Positions 1 through 11,100 are shown, counted from the stretch's first letter. The stretch is 19,338 nt of DNA from Scenedesmus sp. ARA3 (GCA_004335835.1 RWJK01000042.1:1-19338), one strand, 5' to 3'. Numbers and translations: made by a program. Notes: generated by a model not told the origin, from the sequence alone.

Positions 1-223
1 CAGCGTGTCAGCGTTGAAGCCGGCAGTCCTGCAGACGCTACACAACAGCCAGCAGGAGCAACCCTGCAACCTGCTATCCCTCCGTGTGACGCTGCCGCAG
101 GCTCGCCTCGAGTGCAGCTGAACAGCAGACACTGAACATGAGCTTTAAACGTCACGTCAGCGGCTTCCTGTCCCGCACATGGCAACACAGGTGGCCTGCC
201 CAACAGCCGCATGCCCCGCTCAC
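1..223 (-). other. Last intron and possible terminal exon of the kinase gene
   Basis: The kinase reading frame leaves exon 10 through a CAG|GTGAGC donor at 223, so at least one more exon should follow toward base 1. Two phase-0 acceptors are visible. CAG ending at 118 opens a frame from 117 to the window edge without a stop, but its composition (many Cys and Arg) is not convincing. GAG ending at 107 would give a short tail of ten residues (ASLRQRHTEG) and a TAG stop at 76-74. The kinase fold is already complete before this point, so only a tail is missing. I cannot choose between the two. Confidence 0.35.
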
Positions 224-3200
224 CTGCAGCCGCGCGATGACCTCCTGGAAGGTGGGCCGCGCCCCAGCCGTGGCATGCCAGCAGGAGGCCGCCAGGCTGG
301 CGTAGCCGGGTGGCGTGCCCACAGGGAAGCAGGGCCGCAGCCCACGCAGCACCACCTCCTCAACCACCTGGCACAGCAGCGACGACAGCCACGTCAATCC
401 AGCAGGCAGCAGCAACCAGTCAAAGGGCCATGCTATGACTGATAAGCGTATGAGAAACGTTCGGCTGCTGGCCGCAGCTCGGCACCCGTTATCAGCATGT
501 GGGGCCCACGCAAGCTGGCAGCAGAGCTGCTGCTGATGCGCATGCTGGCAGATCCGCCTGCCCTGGCCCATGGTGCTGCCCCGCTGCCTGCAGCTACAAT
601 CCGCCCCCCTCACCTTCTGCTGGCTCATGTTGCCGTAGGGCCGCTGCCCCACAAACAGCTCCCACATCATCACGCCAAACGCGTACACGTCCACGCTCGC
701 GTTCACCTGCAGCGCCACGCAACGCAGACAGCACGGCTCAGCCTCAGCCTGCCAACTGTCCAGCACTGTGGCTGCACACTGCTCTGCATCAGCACTCCTA
801 CGATGTGACCTCCCAAACTTGCAAAGCCTTGCCGCAACTCGCTGCCTGGTCTCACTCTTCATGTGCAATGCATGCCATCTGCAGGCCATATGATCCACCG
901 AAGCGTTGCAAACGCACACACCGCATGCCACCCTACCATTGCTACACCCTCAGCCCAGCCCCACCGCTGCCACCCCAGCCCTTTCCTGCCCCGTCCCCTC
1001 ACCTTCTTGGTAGTGATGAGCGCCTCCGGGGCCACGTAGGCGGCCGTGCCGCAGCTGTTGAAGGGGAAGGTGGCGCAGGAGTCGTCGTCCTCCACGCGGC
1101 TCAGCCCAAAGTCGCTCACCTTGGCCGTGAAGCCGCGGATGTCCGCGTTGCTGCTCTTCAGCAGCACCTGCGGTGATGCAGACACGTGCAGCAGCGTGCG
1201 CGTAAGTATGTGCAAGCCACGCGAGCCACGCGTGTATGCTGTAGTGGCAGTGCTGGCGGAAACATTGCAGCAACCCAAACAGTGCCTGCACAGCGCAACG
1301 AGCTAAGCAATGCACTCCCGACCTGCGGCAAACCAACGCAAGCACTCTTGGCAGCACTCCCTGCCTGCCTTCCGGCCTCACGTTTGCGGGCTTCACGTCG
1401 CAGTGCACCACGCCCATGCGGTGCAGGTAGGCCATGCCCTCAGCCACCTCCAGCAGCGTCAGCAGCAGCCAGCGCATATTCACGCGCAGCCGCCCTGGCG
1501 GCAGCGCGTTGCCGCCGCTCACATGCCCACCCAGGGACCCCGGGCTGCCCAGGCTGGCGTCCCCCGCAAAGCTGCCCTCGCCATCCGTGCTGGAGTCATA
1601 GCCGCCGCCCGACTCGTAGCCGCTGCGGTGGCTGCTGCGGCTGGCGTGGCGGCTGTGCGCGTGGCGGCTGCCGGGGCCCGGCTGCCCGGGCGGCGGCAGG
1701 TTGAAGATCTGGCTGCGTATGGCGCTCGTGAGGTTGCCCAGGTCGCAGTACTCCACCACCTCGATGTGGCAGGTGGCGTCGTCGCCCGTGCCGCCGCCGC
1801 TGCTGCTGGTGTTGCGCTGCTGGCTGCCGCTGCAGGCGGTCAGCGCGGCGATGAGCTCCGCACGCTGCTGGCGCGGTGCTTGCCTGCAGGAAATGCAGCG
1901 GGGCGGCATGCAGTGTGAGAGACAAGCTTTCCTGCAAGCTGTGCAGCAGTTGCAGCGCATGACATACAGAGGCATGCAAGCAAAACAGTCCCAGTGCTGC
2001 ACATCCGGGCAGACAAGCAAGCACAGCATCTGCACAGCTCCAGCGGGATGATGCTGGCGGTTTATGCCTGGCGCCCATGTTTGAGCCACGCGATGCCCCA
2101 CATGCCCCCTCACCGCGTGCACAGCGCCACCACGTCGCGGATGTGCACGTCTGTCATGCAGCTGTAGGCCTGGATGATGTTGGGGTGGCTGCTGCTGCGC
2201 AGGATCGCGATCTCGTGCGCGTTCTTCATCACCGCACGCTCGTTGCTGGGGTCGCCCACCGCCACCACCTTGACCGCCACCACCAGCCCGCGGTACAGCC
2301 CGCGGAACACCTTGGCGAAGCCGCCCTCGCCGATCTGCGCCACCAGCTGCAGCGCGCCCAGCGCCTCCTCCTCCGCCTCACTCATGGCCGCATCGATGCG
2401 CTTCTGGTTCAGCTTCTCAGTGATGCCCGTGGCCACCGCATTTGTGCTGCTGGCCATCTGGCGCGTGGTGAAGCTGCGGCCCAGCCCCGTCACGCCCGTG
2501 AAGCTGCCGCCCGTGCTGCAGTAGCTGCCGTGGATGCTGCCGGTGCCGATTGTGGAGCCAAACTCCAGCGCGCCGCCAGCTGTGGCTGCCGCCATGAAGG
2601 AGCCCTCGCTGCGCGGGCCGCCCGCCATGCCACCCGTGGAGCTGCTGCTGACGGTGGTGGTGGAGTAGCCGCCAGTGGGCAGGCTGCCTGCTGTGGTGGC
2701 TGGCGTGACGGTGCTGGGCGTGATGGCCCCGGGGAACACGCCGCTGCCGCCCAGGCTGCCGCAGGACTCGTTGGTGTTGTCGCGCGCCAGCAGCTGCTCG
2801 TGGTTGAGCTGCTGGATGCCCTGCTAGCAGCGGCAGCAGCAGCGCCAGCGGCGGCAATGTCGCTCAGCACTTGACAAGCACACTACACTGCAGTGCCTAG
2901 CACCAGCAGCACCAAGCAGCTCCGGGAACATCGCAAGAGGAGAGCCTTGACCAAACCTAGTCTGCTGCACGTGTGCTGCGCTGCACAACACATACGCCTG
3001 ATTGCTGGGCTGCACAGCAGCGCCAGGCTGCCACGCACCACGTACTCCGGCGCCAGCGCGCCCGCCAGCTGCCTGTTGAGCCCCGCGCCCAGCAGCTCCG
3101 CCACCTCCTTCAGCTGCTTGGCCACCTCGGAGAACTCCGTGTGCACGTCAGCCAGGCAGTACAGCGCACCGTAGATACCTGCAGGACAGCAGCAGCAGCA

Positions 3201-5660
3201 ATATCGTGGGTGCTGGCAGCAGCGGCTCCACGGTGCTACCCTCCAGCTGCACAGGATCACCGACTCGCATCACAACCACTGACATCACTGCACTGCTGCG
3301 GCAAGCTGAGCTTGCAGGAAACACAGCAGACAAGAAGGCATGCCTCCGTGTATTTTGTGGGGTGGTGGCGCCACATCACCACTGACTGCCCTACCATGTC
3401 ACACTGGCACTCACCTACTCCGCTGGCGCGCAGCGGCAGCAGCAGCACGCTGCTGGGCGGCCGCAGCAGCCTGCTCGCAAACAGGTCTGTGTTGACGTTG
3501 CCCAGCTGGTTGATGAGCTTCTGCACGTCCGGGATCAGCACCTGCTTCTTGTTGGTGAGCGCAATGCGCAGGATGGTGTTCTTCATGGGGATATTGGTGC
3601 GCACCAGCCCGCCCGCGGCCTGGATGGTGGCCACCCACTGCGCGCTGCTGCTGCTGGGGTTGCTGCTGCTGCGCTTGCTGGTGCGCATCACGCCGGCCTG
3701 CAGAAGTTGAGCAGCGCTAGCCGCATCAGCGCGAGCACCAAGCATTGCGTCCGACTGTGAGGCACGCATGGTACCCCAGCTGATGCCCCTGAACATGCAA
3801 CATGCGCATCCTTGCCGCTGTTCCCACCAGCACCCGCTGCTGCTGCTGCTGTCTTGCTACCCATGCTGCTAGACCTGCCACCCCCGCACCTGGCTGAGGT
3901 CGTCAAACAGCGCCGCCGCGCTCTTGTCGCCGCTGATCAGCGCCAGCCGCAGCCACGTATGCGCGCCGCACGCCGCGCTGCCGCCAACCGCGCCCATGCC
4001 CTTGAGCCGCGTCAGTGCGCCGCGGCTGCCCAGCAGCGCAGCCTGCATCATGCCGTCCAGGCTGCTGGCGGCGGCCAAGTCCCTGGCCAGGCACACGTAC
4101 GCGTTCAGCCCCGGGTCGCGCACTACCGCGGTGAGCGTGGCGCTGACCAGGCTCATGTAGGTTGAGAAGAGGTGCGGGCCCATGCTGCCCATGTCCAGGC
4201 AGGGCTCGTGCTTGAAGCCCAGGTTGAGCACGCCCAGCAGCTGCTCCGGCCCCGCGCGGATCGGCATCGCGTGGATGTGCCGAATGCCCGCGCCCTGCAG
4301 CTGCAGCCAGTCGCTGGGCGGCGGAGACACGTCGTCCACGCTCCAGCTGAAGGCCTGGCTGCTGGTGCCGCCCGCGCAGGGCAGCTGCCCGCCCGAGTCT
4401 GCGCGGCTGCCGCTGCTGCTGGTGTGGTTCATGAGGTGCTCCACGCTGCTGCCGCTGCCCGCCACTGCCGTGACCACGTTTGGCAGCGTGGTAGCCTCGT
4501 GGCTGCCGCCCACGCAGCCCATGACCAGGAACGTCTGCTGGTCCGCTGACACCACAGACATGCTGCAGCACGCAGCACACAGCGCGCAAAGGGACAGCAA
4601 GCATGTAGGAGCGGCAAAGCTTGGTTGTCGGCAGCGTACTTGTACGTGCACTGCACACCCATCACTTGCAGGAGTGATGCACGTTGCTGCCGTGACTCAT
4701 GATGAGTCATGGTAGCCCTGCTACTGGCTGCTGCGGCAGCTGCTCTGCTGCACTATGATGGCTGCAGCTACTCATGCATGTTGCAGGAGGCAGCCAATCA
4801 GGCCCTGCTGTGCGAGTGTTGGCACCGCACAGGGGCAACAGCCAGCACAGCAGCTTGCAGGACAAGATGTGCTTTGTGCAGTACATGGCAGAGAGCCTGC
4901 ACAGTATGCTTGCACCCCATACTGTTCAGTTTGTTTGCACACTGCCATGCTGCATCATGTGACACTGCACTGAAACCAGCTGCTAGCGCACCTTGCATAA
5001 CTAGCATGGCAGTCTGTCGCCACAAGCTGCAGGGCCTTCTTCAGTGCATGCACTGGAGCCTCCCGCTCTGCGCTGCCCTCAGCAAACCGTTCAATAAGCT
5101 CGCTGACCTGCGTGGCACAGAACCACAGAACATGAAGTGGTGTAACGAGCCAACGTACAGCTGATGCAGGCAGGACAGCACGATGCACACAGGCCCAGAC
5201 ATCACCGCACAAGTACTGCTGCTGATGGGGTGCAGCACGTGCCGATGTCTGGATGCTGGAGGGCATGCCTCAGCCATCAGGGCTGCCATTGAGAATGATG
5301 CAAGCATCCACGGTGAAGGTGGGATCCCTGTGACATCAATTGACATAAAGCATTGCATCACCAGCTGCACTTGTCACTGGCCTGGCCTCAGACCCTGCAC
5401 TTCTGCCGCACCTTCAGCAGCGTCTGCTTCACCGCAGTCGTCTCCGTCTGATTGAGTTTGCTCCAAGATTTAGACCAGTCAGCATCGCGCTGCTCTGCTA
5501 CGGGAGGGCTGGCTGCAGTGGCTGCACTTTCGACCTTCGCCTGGGGCTCCGGCTCTGGCTGCGCTTGCTGCTTGACGGGCACGGGCTGCTGCTGAATGGG
5601 AGCAGCAACAGCCACGGGCTCCGCGGCGCTCGGTGAGAGGCAGCAGGAGAATAGCCCCAT
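224..5660 (-). CDS. Acylated dual-GAF TKL protein kinase, 10 exons, 3' end incomplete
   Basis: Predicted membrane-attached signalling kinase that would phosphorylate Ser/Thr on unknown targets. Exons (minus): 5660-5412, 5107-4992, 4562-3890, 3697-3415, 3178-3039, 2820-2114, 1883-1382, 1167-1003, 706-614, 367-224; all junctions keep frame, giving 1,024 residues before the last donor. The ATG at 5660 gives MGLFSCC, a classic N-myristoylation glycine plus palmitoylation cysteines, so I prefer it to the in-frame GTG at 5669. A Pro/Glu/Gln linker (about 10-80) is followed by two GAF-like regions (about 86-270 and 320-485); the second ends in a GxYGALYCLADV strand. A Gly/Ser/Thr-rich linker leads to the kinase: GEGGFAKV at 651, Lys671, Glu690, HCDVKPAN at 883-890, DFG at 909-911, APE at 936-938, DVYAFG at 951-956 and Arg1013 in GARPTF. 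The catalytic residues are present, so it is probably active, but Cys884 replaces the HRD arginine. Family known: algal TKL/Raf-like kinases. GAF ligand unknown. Confidence 0.88.
4693..4709. repeat. 17-bp near-perfect palindrome of two bZIP-like half sites
   Basis: The sequence TGACTCAT-G-ATGAGTCA has two 8-bp inverted arms around one central base. Each arm contains TGACTCA, the core bound by AP-1/GCN4-type bZIP proteins. It lies in the second intron of the kinase gene (4563-4991). It could be an intronic regulatory site or a chance palindrome. Confidence 0.4.
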
Positions 5661-6412
5661 GTTGCCCACTACCTATCGGGCCCTGCTAGCGTTCCGGGCG
5701 CGCTCCCATACACCGATGAAGATTTAGGTTGCCCCTTGAAACCCTCTTCAATCAAGGCTACCAGACTTGCACTGGCATGTGTGTTTTCTTGCTGAAAGTC
5801 TGTGTGGGCCACGGCCGAGTGATCCGCAGCCTGCAATGAAGGCAAACAGCACTTTAACAGCGCAATAATGCAGGAAAATGTGCTGCCAGTGGTACACAGG
5901 GCCCAGCGCTAGCCAGCTAACAGTGGTTTTCTGGGGGGTAAATGATCGCAAGTGATGAGACGGTATGCTTCACTTCCCAGATATATTTGTTTCACACTTC
6001 TATGTTTTTATGTACCTAACCACGTAATTCCGGCTTTGCAGGATGTTCCGGCCTGGTGACAAGCCTGCTCTGATCACACAGCTGGTTGGTTGACGCACAG
6101 TCACGCGACACGCAATCATGTTTTTGCTTTGCTATGTTGTGGGTTGTAAGAATCTGCTCACGAATAGGCAAGGCATCAAGCGCACAGTACATTTGCTGCC
6201 TCTCGCTCAAGGCCTCGTCGACCTCTGGCTCTGAAGCTTGTGGAATCCTTACGATATCCTTGTTAGCCTCTGGTTCTGCTTTAACAACCAACAAAACAAC
6301 TCAACATCCACCCTTCAGCAGCCATCATAGCCGCGACACATGATGATGCTGGGCGATCATGACGTGAAGGTGGTGAAAAGTGCATGTTGCCTAGCACCAA
6401 GCATTGCATCCC
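5661..6412 (-). promoter_or_regulatory. Intergenic region holding the kinase promoter and 5' UTR
   Basis: This is the only space upstream of the kinase ATG before the preceding gene's candidate polyadenylation signal, so promoter and 5' UTR should be here by position. It is visibly more AT-rich than the rest of the window, especially about 5940-6340. An ATATAT stretch near 5981-5987 could act as a TATA-like element, but its distance from the ATG (over 300 bases) would require a long or spliced 5' UTR. No start site can be read from sequence alone. Confidence 0.4.
6016..6294 (-). other. Orphan exon-like ORF, unassigned
   Basis: An open frame without an ATG at its beginning encodes an acidic, protein-like stretch: AEPEANKDIVRIPQASEPEV, then a segment with ERQQMY, ALDALPIREQ and ILTT, before becoming Cys/Asn-rich and stopping at 6016. 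A plausible acceptor (TTAAAG or AAAGCAG, about 6275-6283) precedes the acidic part. Codons are more A/T-ending than in the neighbouring genes. It resembles in style the Pro/Glu linker of the downstream kinase's first exon, so it might be an alternative or decayed first exon of that gene or of a lost paralogue. I do not recognise a family, and it could be non-coding. Confidence 0.25.
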
Positions 6413-6417
6413 TTACA
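6413..6417 (-). terminator. Candidate UGUAA polyadenylation signal of the J-domain gene
   Basis: TGTAA on the minus strand (TTACA as given). UGUAA is the usual polyadenylation motif of volvocalean green algae. This is the first such motif downstream of the J-domain gene's stop codon at 8176, which would imply a 3' UTR of about 1.76 kb. A non-canonical signal closer to the stop cannot be excluded. Confidence 0.35.
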
Positions 6418-8175
6418 TGGTGGCACCCTCTGCCCAGGACCTGCAACGCCAGGCACCACCACTGTCATACTACCAGCCCTAGCAGGGTGTTGGAACTGCA
6501 AACAACGTGCAGGACAAGGTCCACGCCTCCAGCAAGCCCCATATGATACGCGACTACAGCTTAACGTTGCCATCCAGTGCCCCAGGTACAATGGAATGCC
6601 TGCAAGGGCTATTTCAGAAGTTGTACGCTTAGAGTCGAAGCCCCAGCAGCTAGGGTTCTTGGTGTTGTGGGGTTTGGCTGACCCCAAGCTGGCTCGCTGA
6701 TCAGGCCGCCTACAAGCACGGGAAGGCAGAAGCACCAGCAGCCGACAACATGTCACATCCACGTTACTTGCAAAGTCCGCGCCCTGCATGTGCAGGGTGA
6801 GACACTCGACAGCGGTGCCTCCATGCCAAGGCAACAGCAGCACTGCACGCTGCCAGGCGTACATCCCCGCAAAGCAGGCAGCAGCACGAACGAGTGGGAC
6901 GAGAAGTACCAGTAACAGTACTCAGAACAAGCAGCAGCCCTTCAAACCTCTGTAACAGCTGCGGCTAAAAAATACAGCAACGGCAGATGTGCCCACCCCC
7001 AGCAAATGCATCCAGCAAAGTCGTCATGCATCCACGCCCGGCGACCGTGCACGGCGCACGCACTTCAGCAAAGGCAAGCTCTGAAGGATAACACAAGGCA
7101 AGCCGCTGCAACACACATAGAGTGCTGTGACGTCGCCTGCAACTGCCATGCACTTCCCGCCAACTTCAAGTGCCCATTTCCCACACGCATCTGCATCAAC
7201 ACCCCTTCACAGCTCATAGCACCCACGTGGTCCCCGACCAAGCTGCCCCACCCCAGCCAGCCGCCTGGCAGCAGCAGCGCACACAGCCACAAGCAACTGC
7301 GGCGGAGCAGAGGCGTGCGCATTTCATTCAAAGTGATACAAGCATCAAGTGTACAGGAACAAAACAAGCTTTGGGGGGACCCAATCAGGTGATCCTCCTG
7401 CCAGCCAGCTACCCAGCTGTGCAGCTGCTGGCCACAACACAACCACCTAGTGTACAGGTAGCGGTGAATACACCACAGCAATGCTGGTACACGGCGCAAC
7501 AACACACCGCTGGCGACACCACCCAGCAGCCGCATATCAAAAAGGTACGCGCATGACCTCAGCAGGCAGCAGGCCACCATACGGTGCAGCTGCGCCAGAT
7601 CACACATGCGCGCACTGCTGCTGCGCATACGCCAGCAGCAAAAAAGCGCTCCTTGGGCAGCACGCTGGCTGCCCAAGTGGTCAGCCGATAGTAATAGTAC
7701 AACGCAAACACAACCAGCCAAAACGAAGCCACCAGCTGCAGCAGCCATGCCAATGGGCGCAGCCACTGCTGCAGGCGGGCTTCTACTGCCTACTGCACGC
7801 CCAGGCGGGCTGTGCACACCTGTCCTGATTGCTAGGAATATCAGCAACCAGCAGGTTTCACAACACAACTGGCCACGAGCACAACCCAGGTCCTGTTGGC
7901 TTCCTGCAGATATGACACAGCACCCCGCTGCATACTTCCTGTCCCCACCGCAGCATCTTTCTCCCAAATCACAGGTCAGAAACAGCAACGAACCAGGCTG
8001 CCCGTGAAGTGTGCAGCCTCAGTAAAGCACTTTGCAACTGCCCGATGAAGCACCGCTGCACACAAGTACTGCCACTGCTCGCCCTACAGCCCCGCACCCA
8101 GTGCCATCAGCTCATATCACCACACCAGGGTGACCAAGCAGGCACAAGTATATCATCCAGTCATGCTGCTCACAA
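6418..8175. other. Gene-poor stretch: probable long 3' UTR of the J-domain gene
   Basis: No exon chain with good splice sites or a recognisable domain was found on either strand. The longest frame, 7065-7988 on the minus strand, encodes a Cys/Leu/Trp-rich sequence of about 300 residues with no domain, and is probably a by-product of base composition. A plus-strand frame at 6404-6700, starting only at TTG, is similar. A plus-strand TGTAA at 6951-6955 is the only hint of a transcript on the other strand. Confidence 0.45.
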
Positions 8176-11100
8176 TCACTCCACCTCTGCCAGCGCCTTG
8201 ACTGCCGTCTTCTTGTTCACCTCGTGGTACAGCTGCCAGCGGCGCATCGCGCGGCTCGCAGCAGCAGCCAGCGCAGCAACCTTGCGGCGCGCAGGGTCGT
8301 TGCTGCTGCCGTCATCACCATCCCCGCCAACGCCAGCACCAGCAAAGCCACCACTGCTGCTGCTGCTGCTGCTGCTGCTGGCGCCTTTGAAGTCGACATG
8401 ACGGCTGAAGAATGAAGACCAGCCGCCGCCACTGCTGCTGCTGCCGTTGCTGCTGGCGCCGCTGACTGCGTACTCGCGCTGCTCGCGCAGCGCAGCCATC
8501 CTGGACTGCCGCTTCTGCCACGCCCTGTGCAACAAACAGACGCAGCAGCAGCAGCAGCTGTGAGCATCCCAGCAGCCATCGACACATGTCAGCCACAACC
8601 CAATGTTGGCAGGTGAAAGCAACGGCGTGCTGCAAGGCAACCTGTCTATGGCTGCACCCGCTACCCCCGCTGCTGTGCCTGCCGCACCTTGCTGCTGCTG
8701 CTGGGCGTACCTGTTGGCCTCCTCGAACACGTTGCCTGGTGAGCGCTGCTGGCGCATCATGATGAAGGCGTCCACGCGCGTCATGCTGGCCAGCGTGGCC
8801 TCAAGCAGCGACAGCTGAGGGCTGCTCACCTGCAGCAGCAGCAGCAGCAGCCGCCAGCCGCGCAGCATACGAGTGTCAGCGGCAAGCGCACACAAGGACA
8901 GGACGAGCAAAGCAGGAGCAGTAGATGTGCATGACATGTTGAGCCAGGCTGGCAGCAGCAGCCACCACCAACACAACCGTTAGCTGCAAGCGCACACGGT
9001 TGCAATGGGACCGGCTCGCACTGCAGACCTCACGCACACTGCAACAGCAGCTGCTCAACTACAGCAGCAGCTTGCAGCACACGTCATCGGCCCCAGGCTG
9101 CCATCCCACCCCATCTGCCCCAGCGGCAACACCATGATACGGCACACCCCACTCGCCGCAATCCGACCACACGCAAACAAAGCCCTCAACCCCCAAAGCC
9201 CCAAACCCCGCCTGCCGGCTCACCCAGTGGATGCAGTCCACCGGGCACGTCTCAATGGCCACCTGCACATCCTCCTCCAGCGCCAACACGTCAGCACCTG
9301 CACAGCATCCACGGCAGGCAACAGCAGCGCACATCCATCAGCATATATGCAGCATGTAGAGCATATGCAACATCGCCCGCAGGCTGCTGCGGTTCACATG
9401 CTGCAGCCGGTCCGCCGCCTGGCCCAATGCACAGCACACGCAGCAGCAATGCATTTCCTGCCCGGTGCATCCATCGGGCGGCTACACTTGACACCACACG
9501 GCACAACCAAGGAGTGCACTGCCCAGCCAGAGGCCCGGCTTGGTGTTGCCTGCTGCCACCCCTGCCCTCACCTGGGATGATGCAGGCAGCCGCAGCCACA
9601 CCCGCACAACCCAGGGCCTTACACTGTGAGCTGCCGTGCCCAGCTCAACCCTATGCATATGGCATATGCCACAGCCCCCACCTGGGATGATGCAGGCAGC
9701 TGCAGCCACAACCGCACAACCAGGGTCCTTGTCCTGTGAGCTGCCGTGCCCAGGTCACCCCTATGCATATGGCAGATGCCACAAGCAGCAGCATGTGTCG
9801 GCGCTTGAAGCATTAGCAGCCCTGGAGGCAAAACAGCCACCCACCTGCAATGACGCGTGCGCGGCCGTACTTGCTCTCCTCCACCAGGAATGCCGAGGGG
9901 CAGGAGCGCACACACTTGCCGCAGCCGATGCAGCTCACCTCGTCCACAAACACCTGCAAGGGTGGCAGGAGGCAGCACAACTAAACTCAAAACTCTGAAA
10001 ACTGCATGTGCACATCAGGCAGCAGGTGGGCGCTTGCAGGACAAGTTGTTGTAGCTGAGCTGGCAGCAGATGCCGCTTGCTGTGCAGTGGGCTGGTGTCA
10101 CAAAAGCCGCATGCATCATGTACACCCATCCCTGCAGCAGCTGCCACTGCAGCGGCTTGACAGCTGCTGCTGCTGCTGTTGCGAGCCCGCACCTGGTCTG
10201 CCGGGTAGCTGGTGTCCATGAAGGGGTTGAGGGCATTGGCGCTGAAGCCCGCGATGGCGTCATACATCTCACGCGCCTCGGGGTTGGAGAGCGTCTGCAG
10301 TTGACGGCAGCAGCAGCAGCAGCGCATAACCAGCACAGCCGCAGCACAGCGTCAGCAGCAGCCGAGTGTATGTGAGGGGGAGAGACATGGTCTCTGCCAG
10401 TTGTTTATCAGCACGCAAGATGTAGGCAGCTCGGGGCGACCATGCTCTGCGATGCTATTTCCTTGCAGGACTGCTTGCTTGCAGCAGTGCTTGCTTGCAG
10501 GACTGCTGGCAGCAGTCACTGCAGCCGCACTGCCTCACCCATCATCATGTTACCCACCAAGCCATAGCATCAACGCCATGCCTCACCGTGTAGATCTCGT
10601 TCAGCAGCGCACAGAACTCGTTGGTGTCTATGCTGTCGGTGGCGTCGCCGTCTGTGCTGCTGCCGCTGCTGGTGCCATGCTGGTCTGGATGGTACAGCCG
10701 CATCATGCTGTAGTAGGCAGACTTGATGGACTTGGGGTCAGCAGCAGGGTGCTGCAGCAGTTGAGCCGACAGGTGCGGGCAGAGTTTGGGGCATAAACAT
10801 CAGCGCAGCGCAGAATGAGCGCTCGGGACACAGATCGCACACCAACTGCCAGTGGAAACTGGGCTCTGCTTGCAAGAGGATGCGCACTAATCAGCTAACA
10901 CCTGTGCTGCCTTGCAGCTGCTCTGCTCACGGATCCGCTCCTGGGTACATAGTTTCCATGCAAAAACATCACCTGTCGTTGAACATGCTGATCTATAAGG
11001 TGAGCTGCCAGGCATACCACAGTACTGTCTGCTGCCTGTGCTGTTGCTGCTGCAGTGCTGGCAATGCACCTTGGCCGTGTTGCTGCAGACGGCTCTAACA

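Noticed and set aside
2077..2874. Plus-strand ORF of 265 codons, His/Ala/Arg-rich
   Set aside because: Antisense to the kinase exon that encodes the glycine loop and catalytic Lys; composition is a by-product of GC-rich third positions.
5667..5669. GTG in frame upstream of the kinase ATG as start codon
   Set aside because: Nuclear algal genes start at ATG, and the ATG at 5660 places Gly2 and Cys6/Cys7 ideally for acylation.
3734..6407. Exact 15-bp match AGCACCAAGCATTGC at 3734-3748 and 6393-6407
   Set aside because: Too short in a 19-kb biased sequence to claim a dispersed element; flanks diverge at once.
6404..6700. Plus-strand 98-codon ORF
   Set aside because: Starts only at TTG, no similarity recognised, and the opposite strand is equally open.
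7065..7988. Minus-strand ORF of 307 codons
   Set aside because: Very high Cys, Trp and Leu, no recognisable fold or splice context; more likely 3' UTR.
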